A stretch of 64,000 nt of DNA from Clostridium tertium (lineage in GTDB: Bacteria; Bacillota; Clostridia; Clostridiales; Clostridiaceae). Below, piece after piece: positions 28,272 through 36,136 of this stretch. The translations under genes were made by a program, and so were the position numbers. The notes below the pieces were generated by a model, which was not told where the DNA came from, searched no databases, and saw nothing but the letters and a program-made list of their open reading frames with translations. Location: positions 34,331-98,330 of the forward strand of contig NZ_JAGGJY010000015.1 in the NCBI RefSeq assembly GCF_017873245.1. Reading direction: 5' to 3'. Each line of letters opens with the position of its first letter. Positions within the stretch are counted from its first letter, which is position 1.

Positions 28272-28475
28272 AATTTTTATTCAACAAACGCTTGTATTTC
28301 TTGCGGAAAATGTGAAAATGTTTATCCACTAGGAAACATTCATCTTGAAAATAGAAAGCCAAATTGGGGAAACAATTTTAACCATTGCATGGCATGCATT
28401 TGTCGATGTCAAAAAGAGGCTATTGAATATGGTAAAAATACTAATGGCAGAGTAAGATATATTTGCCCAAAATAA
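28272..28475 (+). pseudogene. C-terminal fragment of an EFR1-type flavodoxin-ferredoxin
   Basis: The frame reads FYSTNACISCGKCENVYPLGN and then HCMACICRCQKEAIEYGK to a stop. Fusion proteins of the EFR1 type end in two 4Fe-4S clusters. Here the fourth Cys of the first cluster is Tyr, and the flavodoxin part and a start are missing, so it is non-functional. Confidence 0.65.
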
Positions 28476-28559
28476 ATATATCTTTCAAGCTCATTTAAAA
28501 ATTGTTTTTTTAGAATATATTTAAATGTGATTTTTAAATATTAAGTTACCTATTAAAAT

Positions 28560-28603
28560 AAGGGCTAGTTGAATTGCGTATTAAAATTAAAACTAGCCTT
28601 TTA
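28560..28603. terminator. Intrinsic terminator
   Basis: AAGGGCTAGTT/AACTAGCCTTT stem with T-run, between convergent pseudogene fragments. Confidence 0.75.
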
Positions 28604-28682
28604 CTATGATATTAATTGCTTAAACAGAAATATTAAGCTAATATTATTGCATTTAATTTATTGTTAGAATTCCACTGGTTTA

Positions 28683-28832
28683 TTACTTTTTTCTTGAATC
28701 ATCTTTGCTAATATGCTGTACTCCAGTAAATATAAAATTTATAAGCTCAGTTAGTGTTTCTTACTGAGACTCCTTTGAATCAAGATAATAATAATTTTTT
28801 CTTCCTTCTCTACTTACATTAACAATTTCAGC
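28683..28832 (-). pseudogene. C-terminal fragment of a winged-helix (ArsR-like) regulator
   Basis: The frame reads VNVSREGRKNYYYLDSKESQ, a stop, then ETLTELINFIFTGVQHIS. The first part is the wing and following strand of ArsR-type repressors. Lacks the recognition helix and a start; follows directly on the nitroreductase remnant. Confidence 0.4.
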
Positions 28833-28838
28833 TTATTT

Positions 28839-29054
28839 TTATGTAGTACGTCTATATTTTACATCCGGATATACAATTACTAATTTTGTAACTACATGGC
28901 CATTAGATATTAAATTTTAAAGCTTTCGTAATTTTGGTGAGTACTTTACTACCTCTGAGAAAAATCCACTATATAGTACACCTAGTCCAAAAGACTCTGC
29001 CATTAGTGACATATTTAATGCTGAAAGTGACGCATTAATTTCATTTTTTGATAC
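28839..29054 (-). pseudogene. C-terminal fragment of a nitroreductase
   Basis: The frame reads LSALNMSLMAESFGLGVLYSG, then FFSEVVKYSPKLRKL, a stop, and VVTKLVIVYPDVKYRRTT. These are the AAESLGLG and GYPDxKYxRT segments of FMN nitroreductases. The N-terminal two thirds are absent: the island's first gene begins exactly where it breaks off. Confidence 0.65.
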
Positions 29055-29529
29055 TAAATGTATCTTCAATTTCTTTTTTTACTTCTTCAATTGCTTCTGG
29101 AACAAGTCCTAATAGCTCTATTGCAATATCTTTTAGATTGGCTGAACTTTTATAAATTATGCTATAATCATCAATCATTATATAACCTTGTTCATCTAAC
29201 TCATTACACCAATTAATAACATGACCTATTGATAATTTTTCTAATCCATTACTTTTTAGATTTTGGTACATAGAAATTATCCTATCATCAACTTTATTTT
29301 CTCCAATTTCTTTTGCTATCTTTACTGACATGCTCCAATCATTTAGGAATTCCTCCTTTAACTCTTCATTGCTTATACTGTTTATTAATTTTTCTACACT
29401 ACTTATTTCTTCTGTTGTTATACTCTTGTATTCATCTAATACTTTCTTAATTTCTCTTATTATATACTGCTGAATTAATGAAGAAACTTCTTCATTAACT
29501 GCAATGAACACATTATCTTTATTAAACAT
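29041..29529 (-). CDS. Cassette small protein, internally deleted and C-terminally altered copy
   Basis: Unknown function. The first 135 residues closely match the 208-residue protein at 46596-47222 (same MFNKDNVF and ISSEELK-like helical stretch). Relative to that paralog 46 residues are missing in frame between two ELL tripeptides (after DIAIELL), and the end (KKEIEDTFSIKK) differs because the gene breaks off at the nitroreductase remnant. The N-terminus resembles the DUF960-type protein at 46201, so this may be an extended DUF960-like family. Probably non-functional or altered; its own terminator is not visible. Confidence 0.6.
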   Translation of the reverse strand: MFNKDNVFIAVNEEVSSLIQQYIIREIKKVLDEYKSITTEEISSVEKLINSISNEELKEEFLNDWSMSVKIAKEIGENKVDDRIISMYQNLKSNGLEKLSIGHVINWCNELDEQGYIMIDDYSIIYKSSANLKDIAIELLGLVPEAIEEVKKEIEDTFSIKK

Positions 29530-29564
29530 TTATACTCCCTCTTTCTATACTTTTATTTAAATAT

Positions 29565-29605
29565 AAAAAGTCTTAATCACTATCTTTATAGCAATTAAGA
29601 CTTTT
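29565..29605 (-). terminator. Hairpin after the 101-aa gene
   Basis: AAAAAGTCTTAAT/ATTAAGACTTTT stem, overlapping the stop codon region; same as the hairpin at 47258. Confidence 0.75.
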
Positions 29606-29909
29606 AGATTTTATTTATTTCTTGTTTTAACATTTCAATGAATCCTTCTGAAAATACTTTTCTACTTATTGATTCTTTTATTAACTCTATTAGTTCTAGC
29701 TCTGTTACATCAAGACTTCTTGGAATGTATGTTTCATCACCTCTTCTAGTAGCTTTGTAGACGCAGAACCTTACTTCATCTCGCTTTAGCTCTTTGATGT
29801 AGATTTTCTCTATTGAGTATGTGTACTCTCCTTCTCCAACTTTTCCTTGGCTTTTTATCTTGCAGTACTTAGTTTCCTTGATTATCTTTTCTTCACTCTT
29901 CTTACTCAT
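29604..29909 (-). CDS. Cassette small protein, 101 aa, unknown function
   Basis: Not recognised. Charged soluble protein (begins MSKKSEEKIIKETKYCKI) with predicted beta strands in the middle (YSIEKIYIKELKRDEVRFCVY) and a C-terminal helix. It differs from the copy at 47297-47602 by only about three residues in 101, so duplication or gene conversion is recent. Conservation of both copies suggests selection. Ribosome site AGGAGG lies upstream. Confidence 0.7.
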   Translation of the reverse strand: MSKKSEEKIIKETKYCKIKSQGKVGEGEYTYSIEKIYIKELKRDEVRFCVYKATRRGDETYIPRSLDVTELELIELIKESISRKVFSEGFIEMLKQEINKI

Positions 29910-29929
29910 GTTTATTCAACCTCCTTATC

Positions 29930-30268
29930 TTATTCTAGTAGGAACTTAGAAAGTTCTTCTGTTGTTACTACTACAATTGAAAAATCACTTGAAAGCAAGT
30001 ATAAACTTGAAGTGTAATTTTCTCCATTTGAAATCTCAATTACATCAGTACACTCTGGGACTAGACCCCGTAACCTATCTTGCTTTAAAGTTTCGATAAC
30101 AACAATATTTTCTGCTATAAGTATATATCCACCTAAGTCATTATCTACATTTCTATTCATTCCATAATTATCATCTAGTATTTCTATAATTTCAGATATA
30201 CTCCTAATAACTTCTACTGGATAATCTTTTAATTCTTCTAAATGTTTCTTTAAATAAATCTTCTTCAT
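29930..30268 (-). CDS. Cassette small protein, 112 aa, unknown function
   Basis: Not recognised. Paralog of 47622-47960: the C-terminal 65 residues (from DLGGY) are nearly identical while the N-terminal 45 residues are strongly diverged, so the pair is mosaic. Predicted mixed alpha/beta fold, no membrane segment. Preceded by GAAGGGAG and located 20 bases upstream of the 101-aa gene, the same order as in the second cassette. Confidence 0.7.
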   Translation of the reverse strand: MKKIYLKKHLEELKDYPVEVIRSISEIIEILDDNYGMNRNVDNDLGGYILIAENIVVIETLKQDRLRGLVPECTDVIEISNGENYTSSLYLLSSDFSIVVVTTEELSKFLLE

Positions 30269-30289
30269 TATATATTTCTCCCTTCTGAA

Positions 30290-30334
30290 AATAAAAAACT
30301 CTTGCCTATATCTTTAATTCAAGTAAGAGTTAAT
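30290..30334 (-). promoter_or_regulatory. Leader hairpin before the 112-aa gene
   Basis: AAAACTCTTG/CAAGTAAGAGTT stem upstream of the start at 30268, like the hairpin at 47985 in the second cassette; could end an upstream transcript or attenuate this one. Confidence 0.5.
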
Positions 30335-30341
30335 ACTATTT

Positions 30342-30357
30342 TTATAATATATATTTA
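30342..30357 (-). promoter_or_regulatory. Shared AT-rich promoter-like motif
   Basis: TTATAATATATATTTA (plus strand) recurs at 48378-48393 and, in shorter form, at 44442-44456 and 37833-37844, each upstream of minus-strand island genes. On the minus strand it contains a TATATTATAA -10-like core. Confidence 0.35.
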
Positions 30358-30537
30358 TAAAATTATTTCTATACAATAATATTTTTTACTTATTCCTTTT
30401 CTTTATTATGTAAATATTTAATTATAAGTATATACTCTGATATAATATAGTTAATGATTTATGTAAATCTAATAAACTAAATAATATGTATTCTTTAATT
30501 CTATATAAAAAGTAAATTGTAAAGGAGATAGAAAAAA

Positions 30538-32979
30538 GTGACCGCTTTATTAACAGATATACAAAAACAGTACATAGCTGAATACATCCAGCTACAACCT
30601 ATTAAAGTTGTTGAAAATTTAAATTTTAAAGAGAAAACTATTAAATACTCATCTCAAATTAAAGGAAGAGATATTAACTCTATTTCAGGCGATGAAGAAA
30701 TTGTTAGAGCTTATATATTAACTAAGTTAGTAAATGAATATGGTTATAAACCTGAAAGAATCGAAATTGAGCATGAATATACAGCAGGAAGACCACACAC
30801 AATAACAAGTAGAATTGATATTATTGTTAGAGATGAAAATAATAATGCTTTTTTATTTATTGAATTAAAATCACCAAAGGACTATTCTATTTTAGACAAA
30901 GACTTAACTATTGAAGAACAACTATTCAAAGTTTCTGGAATGGAAAAAACAGAAGGAAATAATGTTAAATACTTAATACTTTATACTTTAAATATGATTG
31001 AAAAAAATATTATTGATGAATGTGTGGTAATCGATAATGAAAAATTCCCTACTTTCTCTGATTGGGAAAAGACAAGAGATTTTACAGATGCTATTCCTGT
31101 AAGATATGGAAAGGCTCAAAAGACTCCATATAAAAAGGGAAGCTCAAAAGACTTAGAGAGAAATTTTTCAAACGAAATATTAGATAAATTACAAAAAGAC
31201 TTGCATAATGTTTTATGGGGTGGTGGTAGTACTGATGATAATGAAATATTTTCGTCACTTACTAATCTTATATTAGCTAAAATTCAAGATGAAGATGAAA
31301 AAAGTAATGGAGATATATATGACTTTCAGTCACTTACTTTTGATAAATCATCAAGTGATGAATTTGAAAGTAATGATGTTTTGTTTAATAGAATTAATGC
31401 TTTATATAAAAGAGCTTTAACAGAAAAACTTAATATTACTGATGATATTGAATTAAATAAATCTTATGTTATTGATACTAAAAAATTCTCTTTATCTAAA
31501 TTAAAATATACAGTTCAACAATTAGAAAAATACTCTTTTGTTGATGGTAAAAATAGTCTATCAGGAAAAGATATTCTAGGAGATTTCTTTGAAGGAATTA
31601 TACGAACAGGATTTAAACAAACTAAAGGTCAATTCTTTACTCATACTAATATTGTAAAGTTTATGCTCTGGGCTGTTCAGGCTGATAAACTTGCAATTGA
31701 AAGAATTAATAAAGATAAGGAAATTCCTTATATGATTGACCCATCTGCTGGAAGTGGAACATTCCTTATAGAATACATGAAGTTTATTACTGAAAATATT
31801 AAATATAGATTCAAAAATAAATTAGATACTAGTAGAAGTGTTCAAGATAGAATATATTCAGACTGGTTTTATCCAGATTATAGAGAAAACAAATGGGCAA
31901 GAGAATATATATACGGTTCCGAATTAAACTTTAATTTGGGAACAGCAACAAAAGTTAATATGATTTTGCACGGTGATGGCTCTACTAATATTTTTGTTGG
32001 AGCACAAAAAGGTGATGGATTATTACCTTTTTCAGAATACATAAAACCATCTGCTCCTAATGTACTGAATAAAGAACATGATGACCAAATATATGGTCAC
32101 AAAGTAAATTCACAGTTTGACCTCATACTAACTAATCCACCTTTCTCAGTAGACTTAGATAATGATACTAAAAAGAAAGTTGGAAAATGCTTTATTTTTG
32201 GAGATAAAAAGAATTCTGAAAACTTATTTATTGAAAGATACTATCAATTACTTAGAGAAAATGGTAGATTGGCAGTTGTTCTTCCTGAAAGTATTTTCGA
32301 TACAGCTGAAAATAAGTATATTAGGCTATTCATATATAAATACTTTAATATAAAATCAATTGTTTCTTTACCTCAATTAACTTTCGACCCATTTACTAAA
32401 ACAAAAACGAGTATTCTCTTTGCACAAAAGAAGACTTCTAAAGAAATTAAAAATTGGAATACTATTTGGAATAAATACTCAAAAGAATATTCAACACTTA
32501 GAACTAGAGTTGATAACCTAATAAAAGTCTATTCTGAAGGCAAAGAAAAGTCAAAATTACCTTCTATTAGAAATTTATCAAAAAATGAAGAAATGGATAT
32601 ATTACATAGATTTCTAAAAGCATATATTGAAGATAGTGACTTACATTTATCAATTAATGACTTAATAAGCAAGTATAAAAATGAACTAATAGACCTATGT
32701 AAATATAATAAAGATACAGAAAAAGAATTTGGATATGTTAATACTTGGTGGGTTTTTGAAGAAGTTTCAAAAGAACTTAATTATTCTATTTTTATGGCTG
32801 AAGCTGATAATGTAGGATATAAGAGGTCTAAAAGAGGAGAAAAGACAGCTATAAATGACCTTTATCGTACAAATGAAGATGGAATTATTTTAGTTGATGA
32901 TGGTATTAAAGAAACTATACTTGATTATATGAGAGACATCCATTGGGCAGGAGGTACTACTCATGGGACTAAAAATTAA
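30538..32979 (+). CDS. Restriction-modification fusion: PD-(D/E)XK nuclease plus N6-adenine methyltransferase (BcgI-like)
   Basis: An 813-residue protein. Residues 45-150 are a HsdR-N-like nuclease domain (Asp94, then Glu109-x-Lys111 in FIELKSP). A Type I HsdM-like methylase follows, with SAM motif DPSAGSGTF (401-409) and catalytic NPPF (533-536). Nuclease and methylase in one chain with a separate S gene is the BcgI (Type IIB) layout: no helicase or translocase is present. It would cut unmodified invading DNA and protect the host. GTG start with AAAGGAG ten bases before it. The S gene overlaps its 3' end by 17 bases, so the two are translationally coupled. Typically encoded as defence cargo. 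Confidence 0.88.
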   Translation: MTALLTDIQKQYIAEYIQLQPIKVVENLNFKEKTIKYSSQIKGRDINSISGDEEIVRAYILTKLVNEYGYKPERIEIEHEYTAGRPHTITSRIDIIVRDENNNAFLFIELKSPKDYSILDKDLTIEEQLFKVSGMEKTEGNNVKYLILYTLNMIEKNIIDECVVIDNEKFPTFSDWEKTRDFTDAIPVRYGKAQKTPYKKGSSKDLERNFSNEILDKLQKDLHNVLWGGGSTDDNEIFSSLTNLILAKIQDEDEKSNGDIYDFQSLTFDKSSSDEFESNDVLFNRINALYKRALTEKLNITDDIELNKSYVIDTKKFSLSKLKYTVQQLEKYSFVDGKNSLSGKDILGDFFEGIIRTGFKQTKGQFFTHTNIVKFMLWAVQADKLAIERINKDKEIPYMIDPSAGSGTFLIEYMKFITENIKYRFKNKLDTSRSVQDRIYSDWFYPDYRENKWAREYIYGSELNFNLGTATKVNMILHGDGSTNIFVGAQKGDGLLPFSEYIKPSAPNVLNKEHDDQIYGHKVNSQFDLILTNPPFSVDLDNDTKKKVGKCFIFGDKKNSENLFIERYYQLLRENGRLAVVLPESIFDTAENKYIRLFIYKYFNIKSIVSLPQLTFDPFTKTKTSILFAQKKTSKEIKNWNTIWNKYSKEYSTLRTRVDNLIKVYSEGKEKSKLPSIRNLSKNEEMDILHRFLKAYIEDSDLHLSINDLISKYKNELIDLCKYNKDTEKEFGYVNTWWVFEEVSKELNYSIFMAEADNVGYKRSKRGEKTAINDLYRTNEDGIILVDDGIKETILDYMRDIHWAGGTTHGTKN

Positions 32980-34384
32980 CACTTTAAATCTTAAAGATAT
33001 ATCAGGTCATAATATTTTAAGAAATGATTTTAAATATTTTCAATGGCTCACTGATTTCTCTAAAAAGTATAAAAATACTAAAAAGCTAAAGTATTTTATT
33101 GATTATTCATATAAAGGATATGCATTTGAAGCAAAAGATTTTATAACAGAAGGAAAAATTGTAGTGCTGAAAGGGGTTAATTTCCAAGAAGACTTTTCAA
33201 TTGATTTTGATAGTGTAGAATATTTACCTAACGAATTTTATAATAATCATAAATTTGAAAAATTTAAAGTAAAACAGAATGAAATAATAATTTCTTTAGT
33301 TGGTAGTATCGGAAAAATAGCTCTCATTAGAAATAATGAAAAAATGTTGTTAAATCAAAATAATATTGCACTCAAATTAAAAAAAGAATATAACCCTTTA
33401 GTATATACCTATATACTTTCAATAATAATTAAAGAAATGGTTGAAGATTTATATAAAGTATCTGGATATTCTTTTTTAAGAGTTGAAGACTTAATGTCAT
33501 TAGATATACCACTACTTGATGAAGATGAGCAAAATTACTTATTAAACTTAATACAAAAATATGAAAGTTCAATATTAGATATGAAAAAAAGTTGTAAAAG
33601 TGTTAAAAACTTAATTAATGAAGTTTTCACTAAAGAATTTTCAATAGATTTTCAATCACTAGAAAAACTAGAAACCGAAAAATATGCTACTACTAATTTA
33701 CACTCTTTATCTTTCAATAATTCCAATCTAAGAAATAGTTATAGGTGGAATAAAGTTGTTTTATTACAAGAAAAAATGTTTTCAAATTGTGATTGTGTTG
33801 AAAAACTTGGTAGATATATAATCACTACTCAAAATGGCTGGTCACCTACATGTGATGACAATGCAACAAACAATATAGTTTTAGGTATAGATAGTATCAA
33901 TCTTAATGCTTATATGACATTTAACACATTAAAATACTCAGACGAAACTAAAGAAAATATCGATAACTATTTTATTAAAGATGGAGACTTATTTGTTAGT
34001 AGAGGCAATACTCCAGATTTAGTATCATTAGCCTCAATTGCTAAGCTTCCGAACAAAAATAATGATTATATTTTTTCTGATTTAATGATAAGAATTAATT
34101 TAAACAATGATATAAATAAGGAATATTTAGCTTATATTATAAACTCTATTATAGGAAGATTATATTTTAAATATGTCTCAAAAGGAAAAAATCAATCTAT
34201 GGTTAAAATATCTAGCAAGGAACTAAATGATTTTTTACTACCAGTTCCTGATAAAGTTAGACAAGTGGAGCTAGTCAATTTAATTAAAACTGAAATTGAG
34301 AAAATATCTATCACTAAACAACAGATATCTAATAAAATTATTGAAATTAAAAATATTATTATAGATAAAATTATAGATATCTAA
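32963..34384 (+). CDS. Restriction-modification specificity subunit (HsdS-like)
   Basis: A 473-residue DNA-recognition subunit with two target-recognition domains (about residues 35-195 and 240-460), each followed by a long helical spacer (QKYESSILDMKKSCKSVKNLI and VNLIKTEIEKISITKQQISNKI). Bipartite recognition would bind two half-sites. Overlaps the preceding methylase-nuclease gene by 17 bases, the tightest form of coupling. HsdS-type methylase partner determines the target; target sequence cannot be read. Second TRD ends DKIIDI at the stop. Confidence 0.88.
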   Translation: MGLKINTLNLKDISGHNILRNDFKYFQWLTDFSKKYKNTKKLKYFIDYSYKGYAFEAKDFITEGKIVVLKGVNFQEDFSIDFDSVEYLPNEFYNNHKFEKFKVKQNEIIISLVGSIGKIALIRNNEKMLLNQNNIALKLKKEYNPLVYTYILSIIIKEMVEDLYKVSGYSFLRVEDLMSLDIPLLDEDEQNYLLNLIQKYESSILDMKKSCKSVKNLINEVFTKEFSIDFQSLEKLETEKYATTNLHSLSFNNSNLRNSYRWNKVVLLQEKMFSNCDCVEKLGRYIITTQNGWSPTCDDNATNNIVLGIDSINLNAYMTFNTLKYSDETKENIDNYFIKDGDLFVSRGNTPDLVSLASIAKLPNKNNDYIFSDLMIRINLNNDINKEYLAYIINSIIGRLYFKYVSKGKNQSMVKISSKELNDFLLPVPDKVRQVELVNLIKTEIEKISITKQQISNKIIEIKNIIIDKIIDI

Positions 34385-34441
34385 TAATTTAAAATCCTAA
34401 TTAACTAATCAAAATAATCTTATTTAATTTTCAATATCATC

Positions 34442-34482
34442 ATAAAGTGAGACTTATTTTAATAAAGGAAGTCTCACTTTAT
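34442..34482. terminator. Terminator of the restriction-modification operon
   Basis: Perfect arms ATAAAGTGAGAC/GTCTCACTTTAT 58 bases after the specificity gene. Confidence 0.75.
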
Positions 34483-34533
34483 TAATTATATTTAGCATAT
34501 TGGTATAATATTAAAAATTTACTATTTTTAGTG

Positions 34534-34586
34534 AAAACCTCACTTATTTATGGTACGGTTCTCCATATCGGCAGTAAGTGAGGTTT
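34534..34586. repeat. Cassette attachment site (left end of second cassette), attP-like
   Basis: The 28-bp repeat 34534-34561 is identical to 52048-52075 and includes the complement of the final rlmH codons. It continues into a 52-bp imperfect palindrome: AAACCTCACTTA (34535-34546) and TAAGTGAGGTTT (34575-34586) are perfect inverted arms around a central core near 34560. About 50 bp with symmetric arms is the normal size of a large-serine-recombinase attP. Confidence 0.8.
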
Positions 34587-34593
34587 ATTAAAC

Positions 34594-36051
34594 TTAACTA
34601 ATAAGAGGCTTTATAGTTGATAATAGCTTCTTCATTCTACTTTCATCTCTCATCTTTTCAAGCGGTCCATTAAATTTCTTAATCTCTTCTATTAATTCCT
34701 TTACAGCTGGAGATGTAATTCGTGTTTCTACAATTGAAATCATATTCTTATACTTTTTCTGACATAAACTAAATTGTAATTTGCTTGTTATTATTTGACT
34801 TTCAAAACATAATACAGCTATTGTTAATTGTTGCTGATTAAAATCACTTATTAACTGTTTATATATTGGTTCTGCATCCCAACATTCGGCATTACCATTA
34901 GTTAAATACGCATCAACTATTGTAATAACATAATCATAATCTACCTGCTTTGGCACTCCATGTGTACCAATTAATCTCTTTAATTGTCTTACATGAGTTG
35001 GTTCTTTATAAAAATTATCTATAGGTGAATGATGTGCTAATTTTAGATTTTCAAGAGCACCTTTTATTTCTGCCGCTCTTATAGGCTCTGGTAAATATTG
35101 TTGACCATCTACTATTTCTAAAAAATTTCTAGCTAAAGCAGCTTGCTCACTATCATTATTTGCTTCAAACCTTGCATATTTTATGCCAAATTCATTTTTT
35201 ATGTTATAATCAACTATTTCCCAAACTAACGGTAATAATAAATGTATATTTTCTCTGACATCTTGATTGGTATCTAATCTAGTATATATTCCAAAGAAAC
35301 CGTTAACTAAAGCACTTAACTTTTCTTTTGGTAAATCTATCATAAATGTTCCTATTTTTCTTGCATCTTCTTCAGATATTTTATTGCTTTTTATATTGTT
35401 CAATAACTTTCTAGTTTCTATTGTTACATTAGACTCTGGTAAGTTCATTACTTCACTTATACATGTTTCTAACCAAGAAATAAGATTTAATCCTGTTAAT
35501 TGTACTTGATTGGGATGTGCCGAACTAGCCCAATTTCTCATATACTTGATATAATCCAAATGCTTGTACCCTATATCTGAAATCAAATCAATTTCTTTTG
35601 CTGCTAAAATTAACTCACTATCATCAATTTTCACTAAATCTTCTACATCATTTAACTTTTTTCTTCTTTCTGGTGATGATACTGCAACATCAAAAAAGTA
35701 TTGTATATCATATTGTGCAACTCTATACCTCAATTGTAATATCGTTTCATCCCATAAATAATTTAATGCAGCATCAAACAAACCTGCCGTAACTGCTGCT
35801 AAAAACTTTGATAAATACATAGCCTGACTTCTTTTTTTTTCATCCAATAACTCTAATGGACTTTCTATATTTTTTAGAACATTCTTTCTTTGTTTAACAT
35901 CTACTAGCACATTAGCTGATGGTAGCCCACAACATTCTAATAAAGTCATAACATTACCTTCGTATTGTGTTATTGAACTTTGAATACTTCCTATGTTCGT
36001 TATTTCTATATCTTTGCTTTGAATTACTGTTATTTCATTAACCTTCTCCAT
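34594..36051 (-). CDS. HEPN-motif protein of unknown function, possible defence cargo
   Basis: Not recognised as a named family. The 485-residue protein is soluble and mostly helical. Residues 172-179 (RNWASSAH) fit the R-x(4-6)-H motif that forms the RNase active site in HEPN-domain toxins and anti-phage effectors; the surrounding region (about 90-215) is helical as in HEPN. The second half (about 215-485) is a helical repeat-like region. It is the gene closest to the attachment site, a usual place for accessory defence genes. RNase activity is an inference. Start has GGAGGT upstream. Confidence 0.5.
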   Translation of the reverse strand: MEKVNEITVIQSKDIEITNIGSIQSSITQYEGNVMTLLECCGLPSANVLVDVKQRKNVLKNIESPLELLDEKKRSQAMYLSKFLAAVTAGLFDAALNYLWDETILQLRYRVAQYDIQYFFDVAVSSPERRKKLNDVEDLVKIDDSELILAAKEIDLISDIGYKHLDYIKYMRNWASSAHPNQVQLTGLNLISWLETCISEVMNLPESNVTIETRKLLNNIKSNKISEEDARKIGTFMIDLPKEKLSALVNGFFGIYTRLDTNQDVRENIHLLLPLVWEIVDYNIKNEFGIKYARFEANNDSEQAALARNFLEIVDGQQYLPEPIRAAEIKGALENLKLAHHSPIDNFYKEPTHVRQLKRLIGTHGVPKQVDYDYVITIVDAYLTNGNAECWDAEPIYKQLISDFNQQQLTIAVLCFESQIITSKLQFSLCQKKYKNMISIVETRITSPAVKELIEEIKKFNGPLEKMRDESRMKKLLSTIKPLIS

Positions 36052-36136
36052 AAAAACCTCCTAATATTTTGTATATAGTAAATATTATAACAATATTAGA
36101 TTTTTTTATATAGTAATTTACATTTTATTTCCTAAA

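Larger units (their letters stand above)
29041..34561. mobile_element. Remnant of a first SCC-like cassette (no recombinase left)
   Basis: Right boundary is the 28-bp rlmH-end repeat at 34534-34561. The left boundary is set where duplicated cassette genes give way to a truncated nitroreductase near 29040-29055; no third copy of the repeat was found there, so that end seems eroded. Contents: three small genes paralogous to those of the neighbouring cassette, and a BcgI-like restriction-modification pair. Confidence 0.55.

Noticed and set aside
28600..29060. A third rlmH-type repeat marking the left end of the island
   Set aside because: I searched for the 28-bp repeat and its core in the gene graveyard and saw none; the left edge is inferred only from gene truncation.
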